Shown one piece after another: positions 49,568 to 60,540 of a DNA stretch of 64,000 nucleotides (position 1 is its first letter; every line of letters begins with the position of its first letter). Origin of the DNA: Paenibacillus senegalimassiliensis (lineage in GTDB: Bacteria; Bacillota; Bacilli; Paenibacillales; Paenibacillaceae); assembly GCF_001486585.1 (NCBI RefSeq), contig NZ_LN909045.1, positions 47,368 through 111,367 on the forward strand. The letters are read 5' to 3'. Under the pieces are notes generated by a model. It ran no database searches, was not told where the DNA came from, and worked only from the letters and a program-made list of their open reading frames with translations. The translations under genes and the position numbers were made by a program.

Positions 49568-49617
49568 GAAGGTCTTCCTCTTTTCTTTTTTTAATATTGT
49601 AGTGAGGTCGAATATTA

Positions 49618-49633
49618 CGGACTGATCGGTCCG
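49618..49633. promoter_or_regulatory. Operator upstream of the old-yellow-enzyme gene
   Basis: CGGAC-TGATCG-GTCCG is a perfect 5-bp inverted repeat 51 bases before the start. The same site with one end changed lies upstream of the TetR gene (50277-50292), so the TetR protein probably binds both. Confidence 0.75.
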
Positions 49634-49672
49634 AAAAATACAGCAGAAAAACGGGTGGAATTGCCCATCTGC

Positions 49673-50242
49673 TTATTCTACCATCTCAAAAATAACGCTC
49701 ACAGCGTCCTCGACACGGGAAAGGTCAGATTGGGCCCGCACCATAACGTTGATGCCTTGCAGGGAAACTGTGAGAAACCGGGCCAGCTTCAGCGATTCCA
49801 GCGGCGTCCGCAAGGAACCGTTGCGCTTCCCGCGTTCAATTGCTTGCAGAAAAGCATTCTCCACGTCTGCAAAATCACTCTCTACCATGCCCTGAAGCTG
49901 GGTATCATGGGGCGCCAACTCAATGGCCTCATTAGATGTCATGCAGCCCAGCGAGGCTTTCTTATCATCCAGCAAGGCCCGGAAGGCTGCGCGGATTCCC
50001 TGGGGAACATCATCGGTGCTCAAGCATTGATGCAACCCGGATAGCCGCTCGTCCCGGTAGAGCTGGAAGGCACGGATGAACAAATCGTGCTTGTTGCCAA
50101 ACGTTTCGTACAAGCTACTCTTGCTTAACCCGGTAGCGTGAAGAATGTCGTTTAAGGAAGAAGCCTCGTATCCTTTGCTCCAGAACAACTCCATAGCCTT
50201 ACGCAATACCTCGATTTCCTCAAAAGCGCGGGGACGAACCAT
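49673..50242 (-). CDS. TetR/AcrR family regulator of the old-yellow-enzyme gene
   Basis: The 189-residue regulator begins VRPRAFEEIEVLRKAMELFWSKGYEASSLNDI, with the recognition helix in LSKSSLYETFGNKHDLF (quoted in parts). The ligand domain has a Cys in ASLGCMTSN near residue 101, close to the position used by NemR-like and TetR_C_16-type members; a cysteine switch for electrophiles is possible. AGGAGGTG lies before the ATG. A matching operator lies 35 bases upstream. It is probably autoregulated. Confidence 0.9.
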   Translation of the reverse strand: MVRPRAFEEIEVLRKAMELFWSKGYEASSLNDILHATGLSKSSLYETFGNKHDLFIRAFQLYRDERLSGLHQCLSTDDVPQGIRAAFRALLDDKKASLGCMTSNEAIELAPHDTQLQGMVESDFADVENAFLQAIERGKRNGSLRTPLESLKLARFLTVSLQGINVMVRAQSDLSRVEDAVSVIFEMVE

Positions 50243-50276
50243 CTACATCACCTCCTGGAGTCACTATACACCATTT

Positions 50277-50292
50277 CGGACCTATCAGTCCA
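50277..50292. promoter_or_regulatory. Operator upstream of the TetR gene
   Basis: CGGAC-CTATCA-GTCCA matches the site at 49618-49633 in both half-sites except the last base. It lies 35 bases upstream of the regulator's ATG and fits autorepression. Confidence 0.7.
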
Positions 50293-50313
50293 CAATAAAT
50301 TCTCTTCTTGTTC

Positions 50314-50357
50314 AAAAGCGAACATTCGTATTTTACATTCATTTAATGTTCGTGTTT
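50314..50357. promoter_or_regulatory. Paired PurBoxes (PurR operator)
   Basis: AAAAGCGAACATT (50314-50326) and AATGTTCGTGTTT (50345-50357) are inverted PurBox-like sites with the conserved CGAAC/GTTCG cores, 18 bases apart. The Bacillus PurR binds such pairs (consensus AWWWCCGAACWWT) and is released by PRPP. They sit just upstream of the pur -35 element. Confidence 0.82.
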
Positions 50358-50360
50358 GAG

Positions 50361-50390
50361 TTGACATAAAGGGGGAGCGATTGGTACACT
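50361..50390 (+). promoter_or_regulatory. Promoter of the purine operon
   Basis: TTGACA at 50361-50366 and TACACT at 50385-50390 are 18 bases apart. Transcription would start near 50397, about 30 bases before the riboswitch aptamer. This is the only good promoter between the PurBoxes and purE. Confidence 0.75.
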
Positions 50391-50426
50391 AGGGGAGAAA
50401 AGGCGGTTCGCCGCCGAACATAATGA

Positions 50427-50652
50427 ACTCGTATAATGCCGGGAATAAGGCCTGGAAGTATCTACCCGAGAACCGTAAATTCTTGGACTACGAGCGAATA
50501 CGGATCGAAGTAAGCCTGGGCCCCAAATGCACCGGGCTTTGCGTTGCCACGCGGTTTTTGTCTACTGGTGGCGCACATGTTCCGTGTTCCTTCGAAGGTC
50601 CGGAATGGATGGAGAGTACTTGCTATTTTCCAGGGAGTTCCGGACCTTTTTA
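50427..50652 (+). promoter_or_regulatory. Guanine riboswitch with intrinsic terminator, purine operon leader
   Basis: The aptamer spans 50427-50495: P1 CTCGTA/TACGAG, junction TATAAT, P2 CCGGG/CCTGG, junction GTATCTA, P3 CCGAGAA/TTCTTGG with loop CCGTAAA, and closing GGACTA. C488 is the base equivalent to C74 of the xpt riboswitch, so it recognises guanine or hypoxanthine rather than adenine. The expression platform ends in a perfect 11-bp terminator stem, AAGGTCCGGAA (50595-50605) with TTCCGGACCTT (50638-50648), then TTTTTA. Guanine should stop transcription before purE. A smaller hairpin with GTTTTTG lies at about 50535-50575. Confidence 0.92.
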
Positions 50653-50717
50653 ACGCCCTGGTGATTACTTATAATGAATGTGTGAATGTCTATTATTTAT
50701 AGAAAGTGGGTTGAAGC

Positions 50718-51215
50718 ATGACAGCACAGGTTGCCGTAATTATGGGCAGCAAGTCGGATTGGGAGACAATGTCCCACGCTTGCGCCATTTTGGAGGAACT
50801 GAGCATACCCTACGAGAAAAATGTCGTATCTGCGCATCGCACGCCAGATCTAATGTTTGAGTTCGCGGAGCAAGCTGCAAGTCGTGGAATCAAGATCATT
50901 ATTGCCGGTGCCGGGGGCGCTGCCCACCTGCCAGGGATGGTCGCGGCGAAGACGACGCTTCCCGTGATTGGTGTGCCGGTGAAATCGGCGGCATTAAGTG
51001 GAATGGACTCCCTGTTGTCCATCGTGCAGATGCCCGGCGGTATCCCTGTGGCGACGGTGGCCATCGGTAAGGCGGGAGCCATTAACGCCGGTTTGCTGGC
51101 GGCTCAAATACTTGGCGTATTTGATGCTAATTTGATGGCTCGTGTCGAGCAGCGCCGAGATCGGATCAGAGATGAGGCGCTCAGCAGTAGTGCCGAACTG
51201 GGAGCGGTCGAATGA
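50718..51215 (+). CDS. purE: N5-carboxyaminoimidazole ribonucleotide mutase
   Basis: The 165-residue enzyme shifts the carboxylate of N5-CAIR to form CAIR in purine synthesis. Class I PurE motifs are present: [44 protein letters not shown] and the [17 protein letters not shown] block (quoted in parts). It is first in the pur operon behind the guanine riboswitch. Its TGA overlaps the purK ATG, so the two act together by coupled translation. Confidence 0.96.
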   Translation: MTAQVAVIMGSKSDWETMSHACAILEELSIPYEKNVVSAHRTPDLMFEFAEQAASRGIKIIIAGAGGAAHLPGMVAAKTTLPVIGVPVKSAALSGMDSLLSIVQMPGGIPVATVAIGKAGAINAGLLAAQILGVFDANLMARVEQRRDRIRDEALSSSAELGAVE

Positions 51216-52420
51216 GTGGGAATACGTTGGACCAAGCTAGCGGTAGCGGCGGCACACCTGTGATTGGCCCGGGAGGGACGATCGGAATATTGGGCGGAGG
51301 GCAGCTTGGCCGAATGATGGCGCTGGCAGGCAGCAATATGGGGTATCGCTTCGTAACGCTGGACCCGACACCGGATGCTCCGTGTGGTCAGGTTGCCGAG
51401 CAGATTGTAGCCCGCTACGACGACCAGACCGCAGCCCGGGGGCTCGCGCAGCGCTCGGATGTAATTACGTATGAATTTGAGAACGTAGATGCCAAAGTCG
51501 CTGCTTTGCTGGAGGAAACTTCACTTGTGCCGCAAGGCAGTCGGCTGCTCTATACGACGCAGCATCGGCTGCGTGAGAAGCGGGCTGTTGAGGCGGCCGG
51601 GGTCAAGGTAGCACCTTACGAGGAAATCAGCAGCGAGCAGGAATTGCGCTCTGCGGTGGAACGTTTGGGTCTCCCCGCTGTGCTTAAGACAGCGACCGGT
51701 GGTTATGACGGCAAGGGACAGTGGGTACTTCGCTCGGCAGAGGATATTGCACCTGCTTATGAAGAATTGAGCCGTGCGGGTACAGAGCTAGTGTTGGAAC
51801 AATTTGTTCCTTTCGTCAAGGAGCTGTCTGTCATTGCGGCGCGTAGCCCTCGTGGCGAGGTGAGCACCTTTCCGGTGGCGGAGAATATTCACCAGGACAA
51901 CATTTTGCATATTTCTATCGTTCCCGCACGGATTGAAGATGATGTGAAGCGCAGAGCTGAGGAACTGGCGGCACGAATTGCTGAAGGCATGGAAGCAGCG
52001 GGATTGCTGGCTGTTGAAATGTTCCTGACAGCGGATGGGGAACTGTTCGTGAACGAACTGGCCCCACGTCCCCACAACTCTGGTCATTATACGATGGAAG
52101 CCTGCACCACCTCACAATTCGAGCAGCATATACGGGCCATTTGCAATTTGCCGCTGGGCCGCGCCGAGTTATTGACCCCTGTGGTGATGGTCAATGTACT
52201 AGGCGAGCATCTGGAGGCCGTTCGTACGGCGATGGCAAACGGACAGTGGCTTTCTATAGAAGGTGAGCAGCCTGTGGTTGTACCGAAGGTCCATTTATAC
52301 GGAAAGAGCGGAGCCGCACCTAAACGCAAAATGGGCCACATCAACCTGCTTTGCCATGAGGTGGAGGACGGGCTTCAATGGATTGAGCAAACCAAAATTT
52401 GGAGGAATGAACACAAATGA
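51212..52420 (+). CDS. purK: 5-(carboxyamino)imidazole ribonucleotide synthase
   Basis: The 402-residue ATP-grasp enzyme makes N5-CAIR from AIR, bicarbonate and [19 protein letters not shown] lies at about 26-40 and is preceded by a 22-residue Gly-rich extension that most PurK lack. [12 protein letters not shown] and [20 protein letters not shown] are the ATP- and substrate-binding motifs (quoted in parts). Start and stop both overlap the neighbours (ATGA), giving tight coupling with purE and purB. Confidence 0.96.
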   Translation: MSGNTLDQASGSGGTPVIGPGGTIGILGGGQLGRMMALAGSNMGYRFVTLDPTPDAPCGQVAEQIVARYDDQTAARGLAQRSDVITYEFENVDAKVAALLEETSLVPQGSRLLYTTQHRLREKRAVEAAGVKVAPYEEISSEQELRSAVERLGLPAVLKTATGGYDGKGQWVLRSAEDIAPAYEELSRAGTELVLEQFVPFVKELSVIAARSPRGEVSTFPVAENIHQDNILHISIVPARIEDDVKRRAEELAARIAEGMEAAGLLAVEMFLTADGELFVNELAPRPHNSGHYTMEACTTSQFEQHIRAICNLPLGRAELLTPVVMVNVLGEHLEAVRTAMANGQWLSIEGEQPVVVPKVHLYGKSGAAPKRKMGHINLLCHEVEDGLQWIEQTKIWRNEHK

Positions 52421-53712
52421 TCGAACGCTACAGCAGACCGGAAATGAGAGCGATCTGGACCGAAGAGAACAAATTCAAAGCGTGGCTGGAAGTAGAGCTT
52501 TGCGCTTGCGAGGCTTGGGCCGAGCTTGGCGTCATTCCGAAGGAGGATGCAGCGCTGCTGCGGCAGAACGCTTCCTTCGATATCGACCGGATTTACGAGA
52601 TTGAGCAGGAGACACGTCATGACGTGATCGCCTTCACCCGTGCGGTATCCGAAAGCCTGGGCGCAGAACGGAAATGGGTGCATTACGGTTTGACTTCAAC
52701 AGACGTGGTCGATACGGCGCTAGGTTATTTGCTGAAGCAGGCCAATGAAATTTTGGAGAAGGATATTGTCAATTTCATTGAAATTTTGAAGGAAAAGGCA
52801 CTCGCCTACAAGGATACACCGATGATGGGTCGCACGCATGGCGTGCATGCCGAGCCAACTACATTTGGCCTGAAAATGGCCTTGTGGCATGAGGAAATGA
52901 AGCGAAATCTGGAACGGTTCCGTCATGCGGCAGACAATGTGCAATATGGTAAAATTTCCGGCGCGGTGGGGACGTATGCCAACATTGATCCGTCCGTAGA
53001 AGAGTTCGTGTGCGAGAAACTGGGTACGAAGGCAGCTCCGATCTCGACGCAGACGCTTCAACGCGATCGTCATGCGGAGTACATGGGTACGCTGGCGCTC
53101 GTCGCCACTTCGCTGGACAAGTTCGCGACGGAGGTACGCGCCTTGCAGAAGAGCGAATTCCGCGAGGTGGAAGAAGCTTTCGCTAAGGGGCAAAAGGGTT
53201 CCTCGGCCATGCCGCATAAGCGCAATCCAATCGGCAGCGAGAACATCTCTGGCTTGTCTCGCGTCATTCGCGGACATATGTTGTCCGCTTATGAGAACGT
53301 AACGCTGTGGCATGAACGTGATATTTCCCATTCCTCGGTAGAACGGGTTATTTTGCCAGATGCGACCATGCTGCTGAACTACATGTTGAACCGCTTCGGC
53401 AACATTGTGAAGAATCTGACCGTATTCCCGGAAAATATGAAGCGCAATATGGGCCGGACATTCGGCGTGCCATTCTCGGGCCGTGTGCTGACAATGCTGA
53501 TCGATAAGGGCTTCAGCCGTGAGCAGGCCTATGACACCGTGCAGCCACGGGCGATGCAGGCATGGGAGACCCAGCGTCAGTTCCGCGAGATTATTGAAGA
53601 GACGCCAGAGATTACCAGCGTGCTTAGCAAGGAAGAGATTGAGGATGCCTTTAATCCGGCTTGGCATCTGAAGCATGTAGATACCATTTTCCGCAAGCTT
53701 GGATTGGAATAG
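52417..53712 (+). CDS. purB: Adenylosuccinate lyase
   Basis: The 431-residue enzyme cleaves SAICAR and adenylosuccinate, releasing fumarate. It has the fumarase-superfamily signature [19 protein letters not shown] with the catalytic Ser, [17 protein letters not shown] with the catalytic His, and the [11 protein letters not shown] block (quoted in parts). The length is standard for Bacillus PurB. ATG overlaps the purK stop. Confidence 0.97.
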   Translation: MIERYSRPEMRAIWTEENKFKAWLEVELCACEAWAELGVIPKEDAALLRQNASFDIDRIYEIEQETRHDVIAFTRAVSESLGAERKWVHYGLTSTDVVDTALGYLLKQANEILEKDIVNFIEILKEKALAYKDTPMMGRTHGVHAEPTTFGLKMALWHEEMKRNLERFRHAADNVQYGKISGAVGTYANIDPSVEEFVCEKLGTKAAPISTQTLQRDRHAEYMGTLALVATSLDKFATEVRALQKSEFREVEEAFAKGQKGSSAMPHKRNPIGSENISGLSRVIRGHMLSAYENVTLWHERDISHSSVERVILPDATMLLNYMLNRFGNIVKNLTVFPENMKRNMGRTFGVPFSGRVLTMLIDKGFSREQAYDTVQPRAMQAWETQRQFREIIEETPEITSVLSKEEIEDAFNPAWHLKHVDTIFRKLGLE

Positions 53713-53739
53713 GCAATAACTTGGAGGGGGAGCGACAAC

Positions 53740-54639
53740 ATGCCAGTATCGGCAATTTCTACGGCAGCGGAGATGATTCAGGCCCCACTGCTGTACAAAG
53801 GCAAGGTTCGGGAGCTTTATGATTTAGGGGAGCATTTCCTGATCGTGGTGACGGATCGCATCTCGGCATTCGACTACGTGCTTGACCCGGCGGTGCCGGA
53901 CAAGGGAAATGTACTGAATCGTCTGAGCGCATTCTGGTTCGAGAAGACGAAGCAGGTACTGGATAATCATGTGATTCATACCGATGTGGAGCGGCTGGGT
54001 GAAGTGATCCCGGCTGAGCACCGCGAGGCGCTGAAGAACCGGATCATGGTCACACGCAAGGCGGAACGCATTGATATTGAATGCGTCGTGCGCGGTTACG
54101 TGACTGGCGGGGGCTGGCGACAATATGAGCAAAGTGGCGAGATCAACGGCATTCGGTTGCCGGAAGGTCTGCGCAAGAACGCCAAGCTGGCTGAGCCGAT
54201 CTTCACTCCAGCAGCTAAGAATGATGTGGGACATGATGAGGATATCTCCTTCGAGGCCATGGCGGCACAGGTTGGCGAGGAATTGGCCGAGCAGTTGCGC
54301 AGCCGGAGCCTGGAGATGTACGCTTTCGCCCGGGATTATTGTGAGGAACGTGGCATTATCCTGGCCGACTGCAAGCTGGAGTTCGGGCTAGTGGACGGCA
54401 AGCTGATTTTGATCGATGAAATTTTTACCCCTGATGCCTCACGCTTCTGGGCCAAAGAGAATTATGCGCTGGATATTGAGATTGACAGCATGGATAAAGA
54501 GCCTGTACGCGCCTATCTGTCCGGCACAGACTGGGACAAGAACAGCGCGCCTGACCCGCTTCCGGCGCAGGTTGTAGAGGAAACGACCCGGCGTTACCGT
54601 GATATTTACCAAAGGTTGACCGGTAGTGAGCTTTCGTAA
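53740..54639 (+). CDS. purC: SAICAR synthase
   Basis: The 299-residue enzyme joins CAIR and aspartate using ATP. Recognised blocks are LLYKGKVRELYDLGEHFLIVVTDRISAFDYV, IDIECVVRGYVTGGGWRQYEQSG and LIDEIFTPDASRFW (quoted in parts). This is the long PurC form, about 300 residues, whereas Bacillus subtilis has about 240. The extra C-terminal segment (VRAYLSGTDWDKN, then VVEETTRRYRDIYQRLTG) is typical of the eukaryote- and Gram-negative-like long type. GGAGGGGG precedes the ATG. Confidence 0.96.
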   Translation: MPVSAISTAAEMIQAPLLYKGKVRELYDLGEHFLIVVTDRISAFDYVLDPAVPDKGNVLNRLSAFWFEKTKQVLDNHVIHTDVERLGEVIPAEHREALKNRIMVTRKAERIDIECVVRGYVTGGGWRQYEQSGEINGIRLPEGLRKNAKLAEPIFTPAAKNDVGHDEDISFEAMAAQVGEELAEQLRSRSLEMYAFARDYCEERGIILADCKLEFGLVDGKLILIDEIFTPDASRFWAKENYALDIEIDSMDKEPVRAYLSGTDWDKNSAPDPLPAQVVEETTRRYRDIYQRLTGSELS

Positions 54640-54721
54640 GCATGATTCGGTAAAACAGCATTCATTTGATTGATAAAAATATGGACGTGAAGTCCACACC
54701 TTTAGGAGGAATACGAGGAAC

Positions 54722-54967
54722 ATGATAAAAGCGAGCGTATATGTCACGATCAAGCAAAGCGTACTTGACCCACAAGGGGTTGCCGTTCAGGGGGCGCTTC
54801 ATTCCATGGGGTTCAAGGAAGTCGATAGTGTCCGCATCGGCAAATATATGGAATTGGTGCTCGATACCCATGATCGCGCTGAGGCGGAAGCCCGCGTCAA
54901 AGCTATGTGCGAGAAGCTGTTAGCTAACACCGTAGTTGAAGATTACCGCTTTGAATTGGAGGGCTAA
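54722..54967 (+). CDS. purS: FGAM synthase subunit PurS
   Basis: The 81-residue protein is the small bridging subunit that joins PurL and PurQ. It shows [37 protein letters not shown] and the ending [11 protein letters not shown] (quoted in parts). TTAGGAGG lies upstream of the ATG. Its presence fits the small-PurL type found downstream. Confidence 0.95.
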   Translation: MIKASVYVTIKQSVLDPQGVAVQGALHSMGFKEVDSVRIGKYMELVLDTHDRAEAEARVKAMCEKLLANTVVEDYRFELEG

Positions 54968-54971
54968 TTCC

Positions 54972-55661
54972 ATGAAATTTGCAGTTCTCGTATTTCCCGG
55001 TTCCAACTGTGACATCGACTGCTACAAAGCGGTTGAAGATGGCCTTGGAGAATCCGTTGATTACGTGTGGCATACGGCTACTGATCTGTCAGCTTACGAT
55101 TGCATTATCGTTCCCGGAGGCTTCTCCTATGGTGATTACCTGCGGTGCGGGGCGATTTCCCGCTTTGCTCCAGTGATGAACGAAGTCGCCAAAGCGGCGG
55201 AGCAAGGTAAATATGTGCTTGGCATTTGTAACGGATTTCAAATTTTGACGGAGGCTGGCCTGCTGCCAGGAACTTTGCGTCGCAATATGTCGCTGAAATT
55301 CCGCTGTCATGATACCGTCCTGCGCGTCGACAATAACGAAAATCCGTTCACCTCGCTCTACGCGGCAGGCGAAGAGATTACGATTCCAATTGCGCATGGA
55401 GAAGGTAACTATTACTGTGACGAGGCTACCTTGGCTGAGTTGCAGCAAAATAAACAAATTATTTTCCGTTATACAGATAATCCGAACGGCTCGGTGGACA
55501 ATATCGCCGGGATTTCCAATCAGCGTGGTAACGTGGTGGGCATGATGCCTCACCCGGAGCGTGCGATAGATGCGGTACTTGGTTCGGTGGATGGCAAGAA
55601 AATGTTTACATCTATTTTGAAGGCTTGGAGGGATCGGCATGAGTCAGCAAGTGTCCGCTAA
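54972..55661 (+). CDS. purQ: FGAM synthase glutaminase subunit PurQ
   Basis: The 229-residue class I glutamine amidotransferase has [14 protein letters not shown], the nucleophile Cys in [18 protein letters not shown] and the His-Glu pair in [14 protein letters not shown] (quoted in parts). It supplies ammonia to PurL. ATG at 54972 has GGAGGG upstream; an earlier frame start at 54936 lies inside purS. The end overlaps purL by 23 bases. Confidence 0.96.
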   Translation: MKFAVLVFPGSNCDIDCYKAVEDGLGESVDYVWHTATDLSAYDCIIVPGGFSYGDYLRCGAISRFAPVMNEVAKAAEQGKYVLGICNGFQILTEAGLLPGTLRRNMSLKFRCHDTVLRVDNNENPFTSLYAAGEEITIPIAHGEGNYYCDEATLAELQQNKQIIFRYTDNPNGSVDNIAGISNQRGNVVGMMPHPERAIDAVLGSVDGKKMFTSILKAWRDRHESASVR

Positions 55662-57882
55662 GGAACCGAATCCGGAGCAAATCGCGGAGCAGCAAATTTA
55701 CAAACAAATGGGCGTGTCCGACAGTGAATACGAGCTGATCTGTGGATTCCTGGGACGTAAGCCGAACTATACGGAAATCGGCGTATTTAGCGTCATGTGG
55801 TCTGAGCATTGCGCTTATAAAAATTCCAAGCCGCTGCTGCGTCGCTTCCCGACCAGCGGCCCTCGCGTTTTGATGGGACCGGGTGAAGGTGCAGGGATCG
55901 TAGATATTGGCGACAACCAGGCGGTTGTGTTCAAGATCGAAAGCCACAATCACCCCTCTGCGGTCGAGCCTTACCAAGGCGCAGCTACGGGCGTGGGCGG
56001 CATTATCCGCGATATTTTCTCCATGGGCTCCAGACCGATTGCGGTGCTTAATTCCTTGCGCTTTGGCAAGCTGGAGAGCGACCGGGTCAAATATTTGTTT
56101 GAGCATGTTGTGTCCGGGATTGCGGGCTATGGTAACTGTATCGGGATTCCGACCGTCGGCGGCGAAGTCGTGTTTGATGAGAGCTATGACGGCAATCCAT
56201 TGGTGAATGCGATGTGTGTTGGCTTGATTGATCATGACAAGATTCAACGCGGCGTTGCCAAGGGCGTAGGGAATCCGGTGTTCTATGTTGGACCACCAAC
56301 TGGACGGGATGGTATTCACGGCGCGACCTTTGCTTCCGAGGAACTGACGGAGGAATCCGAAGCGAGACGGACGGCGGTGCAGGTTGGTGATCCATTCATG
56401 GAGAAGCTGGTTATGGAAGCTTGTCTAGAACTGATTGATACCGGCATCGTGCTGGGAATTCAGGATATGGGCGCCGCTGGCTTGACCTGCTCCAGTGCCG
56501 AAATGGCGAGCAAAGCGGGCAACGGTCTGGAGTTGTACCTGGATGAAGTGCCACAACGCGAGGAAGGCATGACGGCTTACGAAATGATGTTGTCCGAGTC
56601 TCAGGAACGCATGTTGTTCGTCGTGGAGCCAAAGGATGAGGCGCAGGCCCGGGAAATATTCGAACGGTGGGGCGTCATTTGTGCCAAGGTGGGTAAAGTA
56701 ACGGACGATGGTCGTCTGAAGCTGTATCATCACGGGGAAGTTGTTGGCGATATGCCGGTTACGGCGTTGGTTGACGAGTGCCCGATCTACGATAAGCCAT
56801 CGGCTGTTCCTGCTTATTACGAGCAAAATGCGAATGTGGACACGCTTCGCTATGACGAGGTGAAGGATCTGGGCGCAGCTCTGGATCAAGTGTTGGCTTC
56901 GCCTACCGTAGCAAGCAAGGCTTGGGTCTACAACCAATACGACTATATGGTACGGACCAGCACGGCGGTACGCCCAGGCTCTGACGCAGCGGTGGTGACC
57001 ATCCATGGTACGCGTAAGGCACTGGCGATGACAACCGACTGTAACGGACGATTCGTATATCTTGATCCAGAGGTGGGCGGCCGGATCGCGGTCAGCGAAG
57101 CAGCACGCAACATTGTCTGCTCCGGCGCCGAACCATTGGCGATTACGGATAACCTGAACTTCGGCAGCCCAGAGAAGCCGGATATTTTCTGGCAGATGGA
57201 ACGCTCCGTAGATGGGATGGCGGAAGCCTGCCGCGAGCTTGAGACGCCGGTGATCGGCGGTAACGTGAGCTTGTACAATGAGAACGCCCAAGGTGCTATT
57301 TATCCAACCCCGGTAGTGGGCATGGTAGGCCTTGTGCATGATACGGATCATATTACAACCCAAGGCTTCAAGGCGGAGGGAGATGTTGTCTTCCTGCTTG
57401 GCGACACGAAGGCCGAGCTTGGTGGCAGCGAATTCCAATCTGTCATTCATGGCCTGGTGGAAGGCCGTCCGCCGCAGCTTGACCTGGCGGTTGAGAAGAA
57501 GCTGCTCGGCGCGGTACTGGAAGCTATTCAAAGCGGACTGGTTCGCTCCGCTCACGACTTGTCGGACGGAGGGCTGGGCGTAGCCTTGGCCGAATCCTGT
57601 ATCAGCGGGAACCTGGGCGCGAAGGTTGAACTGGCCAGCGAGCTTCGGACGGATGTCTTCTTGTTCAGCGAATCGCAATCGCGCATTCTGCTGTCAGCAG
57701 CACCGGAGCAGGCGGATGCCTTGCAACAGTTGATCGAGGGCAAGGGGGTTCCTGTAACTCGCATCGGTAACGTTGGCGGTACCGAATTGAACGTGTCTGT
57801 GAATGGAACGGCGGCTCTGAGTCGGCCGGTAGAGCAGTTGAAACGCACCTGGGAGGATGTCATTCCATGTCTGATGAAGTAA
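55639..57882 (+). CDS. purL: FGAM synthase large subunit, small-PurL type
   Basis: The 747-residue enzyme uses ATP and ammonia to convert FGAR to FGAM. It has the AIR-synthase-fold repeat: [56 protein letters not shown] blocks and the second half [15 protein letters not shown] (quoted in parts; the window reads [15 protein letters not shown]). The length is that of PurL that needs PurS and PurQ. It overlaps purQ and, by 16 bases, purF. Confidence 0.97.
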   Translation: MSQQVSAKEPNPEQIAEQQIYKQMGVSDSEYELICGFLGRKPNYTEIGVFSVMWSEHCAYKNSKPLLRRFPTSGPRVLMGPGEGAGIVDIGDNQAVVFKIESHNHPSAVEPYQGAATGVGGIIRDIFSMGSRPIAVLNSLRFGKLESDRVKYLFEHVVSGIAGYGNCIGIPTVGGEVVFDESYDGNPLVNAMCVGLIDHDKIQRGVAKGVGNPVFYVGPPTGRDGIHGATFASEELTEESEARRTAVQVGDPFMEKLVMEACLELIDTGIVLGIQDMGAAGLTCSSAEMASKAGNGLELYLDEVPQREEGMTAYEMMLSESQERMLFVVEPKDEAQAREIFERWGVICAKVGKVTDDGRLKLYHHGEVVGDMPVTALVDECPIYDKPSAVPAYYEQNANVDTLRYDEVKDLGAALDQVLASPTVASKAWVYNQYDYMVRTSTAVRPGSDAAVVTIHGTRKALAMTTDCNGRFVYLDPEVGGRIAVSEAARNIVCSGAEPLAITDNLNFGSPEKPDIFWQMERSVDGMAEACRELETPVIGGNVSLYNENAQGAIYPTPVVGMVGLVHDTDHITTQGFKAEGDVVFLLGDTKAELGGSEFQSVIHGLVEGRPPQLDLAVEKKLLGAVLEAIQSGLVRSAHDLSDGGLGVALAESCISGNLGAKVELASELRTDVFLFSESQSRILLSAAPEQADALQQLIEGKGVPVTRIGNVGGTELNVSVNGTAALSRPVEQLKRTWEDVIPCLMK

Positions 57883-59345
57883 TGCCGCAAGGGCTATGGA
57901 CAGGAGATTACTATAATGAAGGAGCGGGTCGCATCGACCCGTTCGATACCTTGCGCGAGGAGTGCGGCGTATTCGGCGTGTTCGGTCATGCCGAAGCCGC
58001 TTCGCTCTCGTATTACGGGCTTCATGCCTTGCAGCATCGCGGGGAAGAGAGCGCCGGGATTTGTGTTGCCGGCGGTGAAGACTTCAACTATCACCGCAGC
58101 ATGGGGCTGGTGAAGGAGGTCTTCGACCGCGATAAGCTTGCTTCACTGAAGGGCGACCGCTCCATTGGTCATGTGCGCTACTCCACGAGCGGAGATAGCA
58201 AGCTGACCAATGCGCAGCCGCTGATCTTCAAGTACCGGGACGGCGATTTGGCCGTGGCGACCAACGGGAACATCGTGAATGCGCCGAAGATTCGCCGCGA
58301 GTTGGAGCAAAGCGGTTCGATTTTTCAAACGACCAGCGATACCGAGGTGATTGCGCATTTAATCGCCCGTTCCTCCAAGGACTTCGTTGCGGCAGCGAAG
58401 GATGCGCTCAGCCAGCTTGTAGGGGGCTTTGCCTTCCTGCTGTTGACCAACGATAAGCTGATCGCTGCCAGTGACCCGAACGGGTTGCGGCCGCTGGTGA
58501 TGGGACGGCTGGGCGACGCCTATCTGTTCTCGTCCGAGACCTGTGCGTTCGAGGTGGTTGGCGCGGAGACGATCCGGGAGATTCAGCCAGGCGAAATGCT
58601 GGTGCTCGACCGGGATGGTATGCATGAGGAGCGGTATGCCCCGGCAGGGCGCAAGGCGCTTTGCGCGATGGAGTATATCTATTTTGCCCGCCCGGATAGT
58701 GATATGAACGGGTCGAACCTGCATGCCAGCCGCAAGCGGATGGGCCAGGTTATGGCGCAGGAATCCTTCGTGGATGCAGACGTTGTGACCGGGGTGCCGG
58801 ATTCCAGTATCTCGGCTGCCATTGGTTATGCGGAGCAGACCCGAATTCCGTATGAGATGGGCTTGATCAAAAATAAGTATACCGGCCGCACATTCATTCA
58901 GCCTAGCCAGGAGCTCCGTGAGCAAGGGGTCAAGATGAAGCTGAGCGCTGTGCGCAAGGTGGTCGAGGGCAAGCGCGTCGTGATGATCGACGATTCTATC
59001 GTTCGCGGCACGACCTCACGCCGGATTGTGAACCTGCTGCGTGAAGCGGGCGCGACGGAGGTACATGTGCGTATTACATCTCCACCTTTTAAGAATCCAT
59101 GCTTTTACGGAATTGACACCCCCAATCGTGATGAACTGATTGCATCCTATAAGTCGATTGAGGAGATTTGCCAGGAGATTCATGCCGATTCCCTGGAATT
59201 CCTGAGTCCCAAAGGCCTGATTCAGGCTGTGGATGGTGGGAACGCGGGAGACTACAAGGGTGGCTTATGCATGGCTTGCTTCGACAATGATTACCCGACC
59301 CAAACGGATTTTGACGGGGAAGAGAAGTTCGGCTGTACTTGCTGA
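57867..59345 (+). CDS. purF: Amidophosphoribosyltransferase (glutamine PRPP amidotransferase)
   Basis: The 492-residue enzyme makes the first committed step of purine synthesis. It starts with a 32-residue propeptide that is probably removed to expose Cys33 of [13 protein letters not shown] as the N-terminal nucleophile. The PRPP loop is [16 protein letters not shown]. The iron-sulfur ligands include the CMAC pair near the end ([11 protein letters not shown]) and the C-terminal FGCTC, plus [10 protein letters not shown] and NPCFYG. This is the 4Fe-4S form as in Bacillus. The start overlaps purL. Confidence 0.97.
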   Translation: MSDEVMPQGLWTGDYYNEGAGRIDPFDTLREECGVFGVFGHAEAASLSYYGLHALQHRGEESAGICVAGGEDFNYHRSMGLVKEVFDRDKLASLKGDRSIGHVRYSTSGDSKLTNAQPLIFKYRDGDLAVATNGNIVNAPKIRRELEQSGSIFQTTSDTEVIAHLIARSSKDFVAAAKDALSQLVGGFAFLLLTNDKLIAASDPNGLRPLVMGRLGDAYLFSSETCAFEVVGAETIREIQPGEMLVLDRDGMHEERYAPAGRKALCAMEYIYFARPDSDMNGSNLHASRKRMGQVMAQESFVDADVVTGVPDSSISAAIGYAEQTRIPYEMGLIKNKYTGRTFIQPSQELREQGVKMKLSAVRKVVEGKRVVMIDDSIVRGTTSRRIVNLLREAGATEVHVRITSPPFKNPCFYGIDTPNRDELIASYKSIEEICQEIHADSLEFLSPKGLIQAVDGGNAGDYKGGLCMACFDNDYPTQTDFDGEEKFGCTC

Positions 59346-59496
59346 TCGTGTGGGAATTCGACTTATTTTACGACATGAAGTATTTTGTTGATTTTTGGTA
59401 AATTTGATAATGTGTGCACAAGGTAAATAGTGTTAATGTAGCATGAAGCAAATTTTGAAGAGCTATGAAAATGAATCTAAGGAGTGTGTCCCTCTC
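59346..59496 (+). promoter_or_regulatory. Gap between purF and purM with a possible internal promoter
   Basis: The 151-base AT-rich gap contains TTGTTG and, 17 bases later, TAATGT, a weak promoter-like pair at about 59388-59416. This could give extra transcription of purM, purN and purH. No terminator is visible. Confidence 0.4.
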
Positions 59497-60540
59497 GTGT
59501 CAGAAGCATACAAGAAGGCCGGTGTCGATATCGCAGCCGGGAATGAAGCGGTTGAACGGATGAAAAAACACGTCAAACGGACGTTTCGTCCGGAGGTTAT
59601 GACGGATTTAGGCGGTTTTGGCGCTTTGTTCGGCTTGAACAAGGATAAATATGCGGAGCCTGTGCTTGTGTCCGGAACGGACGGCGTAGGCACGAAGCTA
59701 AAGCTTGCCTTTGCGATGGACAAGCATGATACGATCGGCATCGACGCGGTTGCAATGTGCGTTAATGACGTCGTGGTGCAAGGTGCGGAGCCGTTGTTCT
59801 TCCTGGATTATCTGGCTTGCGACAAGGTGGTTCCTGAGAAGATCGAGGCGATTGTTGCCGGTATCGCGGAGGGATGTCACCAGTCCGGTTGTGCGCTGAT
59901 CGGTGGCGAAACAGCCGAGATGCCAGGCATGTACAGCGAAGGGGAATACGATATAGCCGGCTTTACCGTTGGGGTTGTTGACAAGAGTAAGATCATCAAC
60001 GGCAGTTCCATCAAGCCTGGGGATACGGTAATTGGCCTAGCTTCCAGCGGCGTGCACAGTAACGGCTTCTCGCTGGTACGCAAGCTGCTGCTTGAGGAAG
60101 CAGGTTATGATCTGCATGACAAGCTGGACGCGCTTGATGGACAGGTGCTGGGGGAAGTGCTGTTGACGCCTACGAAGCTGTATGTGAAGCCGGTGCTGTC
60201 GCTGCTGGAGCAGGTAGACGTGAAGGGCATGGCTCATATTACCGGCGGTGGATTCATTGAGAACATTCCGCGTGTGTTGCCGGAAAATGTCAATGTTGAA
60301 GTGGCCTATGGCTCATGGCCGATCTTGCCGATCTTTGATGTATTGCAACAGCAAGGTAACGTCAGCAATCGCGATATGTTTACGACATTTAACATGGGCA
60401 TCGGGTTGGTCATTGTCGTTGCTGAAGAGCAAGCGGAAGCTGCGGCTGAAGCGTTGCGCGCTGCAGGCGAGACACCATATGTCATCGGCCGGGTTACTGA
60501 AGGCAGTCGTGAGGTTACGTTCTCTGGAGCAGACGTATAA
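59497..60540 (+). CDS. purM: AIR synthase
   Basis: The 347-residue enzyme closes FGAM to AIR with ATP. Blocks seen are [71 protein letters not shown] and [19 protein letters not shown] (quoted in parts). I chose GTG at 59497 because it begins the conserved SEAYKKAG block and gives the usual length. An AAGGAG lies 12 bases upstream, slightly far. The TAA overlaps the purN ATG by one base. Confidence 0.96.
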   Translation: MSEAYKKAGVDIAAGNEAVERMKKHVKRTFRPEVMTDLGGFGALFGLNKDKYAEPVLVSGTDGVGTKLKLAFAMDKHDTIGIDAVAMCVNDVVVQGAEPLFFLDYLACDKVVPEKIEAIVAGIAEGCHQSGCALIGGETAEMPGMYSEGEYDIAGFTVGVVDKSKIINGSSIKPGDTVIGLASSGVHSNGFSLVRKLLLEEAGYDLHDKLDALDGQVLGEVLLTPTKLYVKPVLSLLEQVDVKGMAHITGGGFIENIPRVLPENVNVEVAYGSWPILPIFDVLQQQGNVSNRDMFTTFNMGIGLVIVVAEEQAEAAAEALRAAGETPYVIGRVTEGSREVTFSGADV

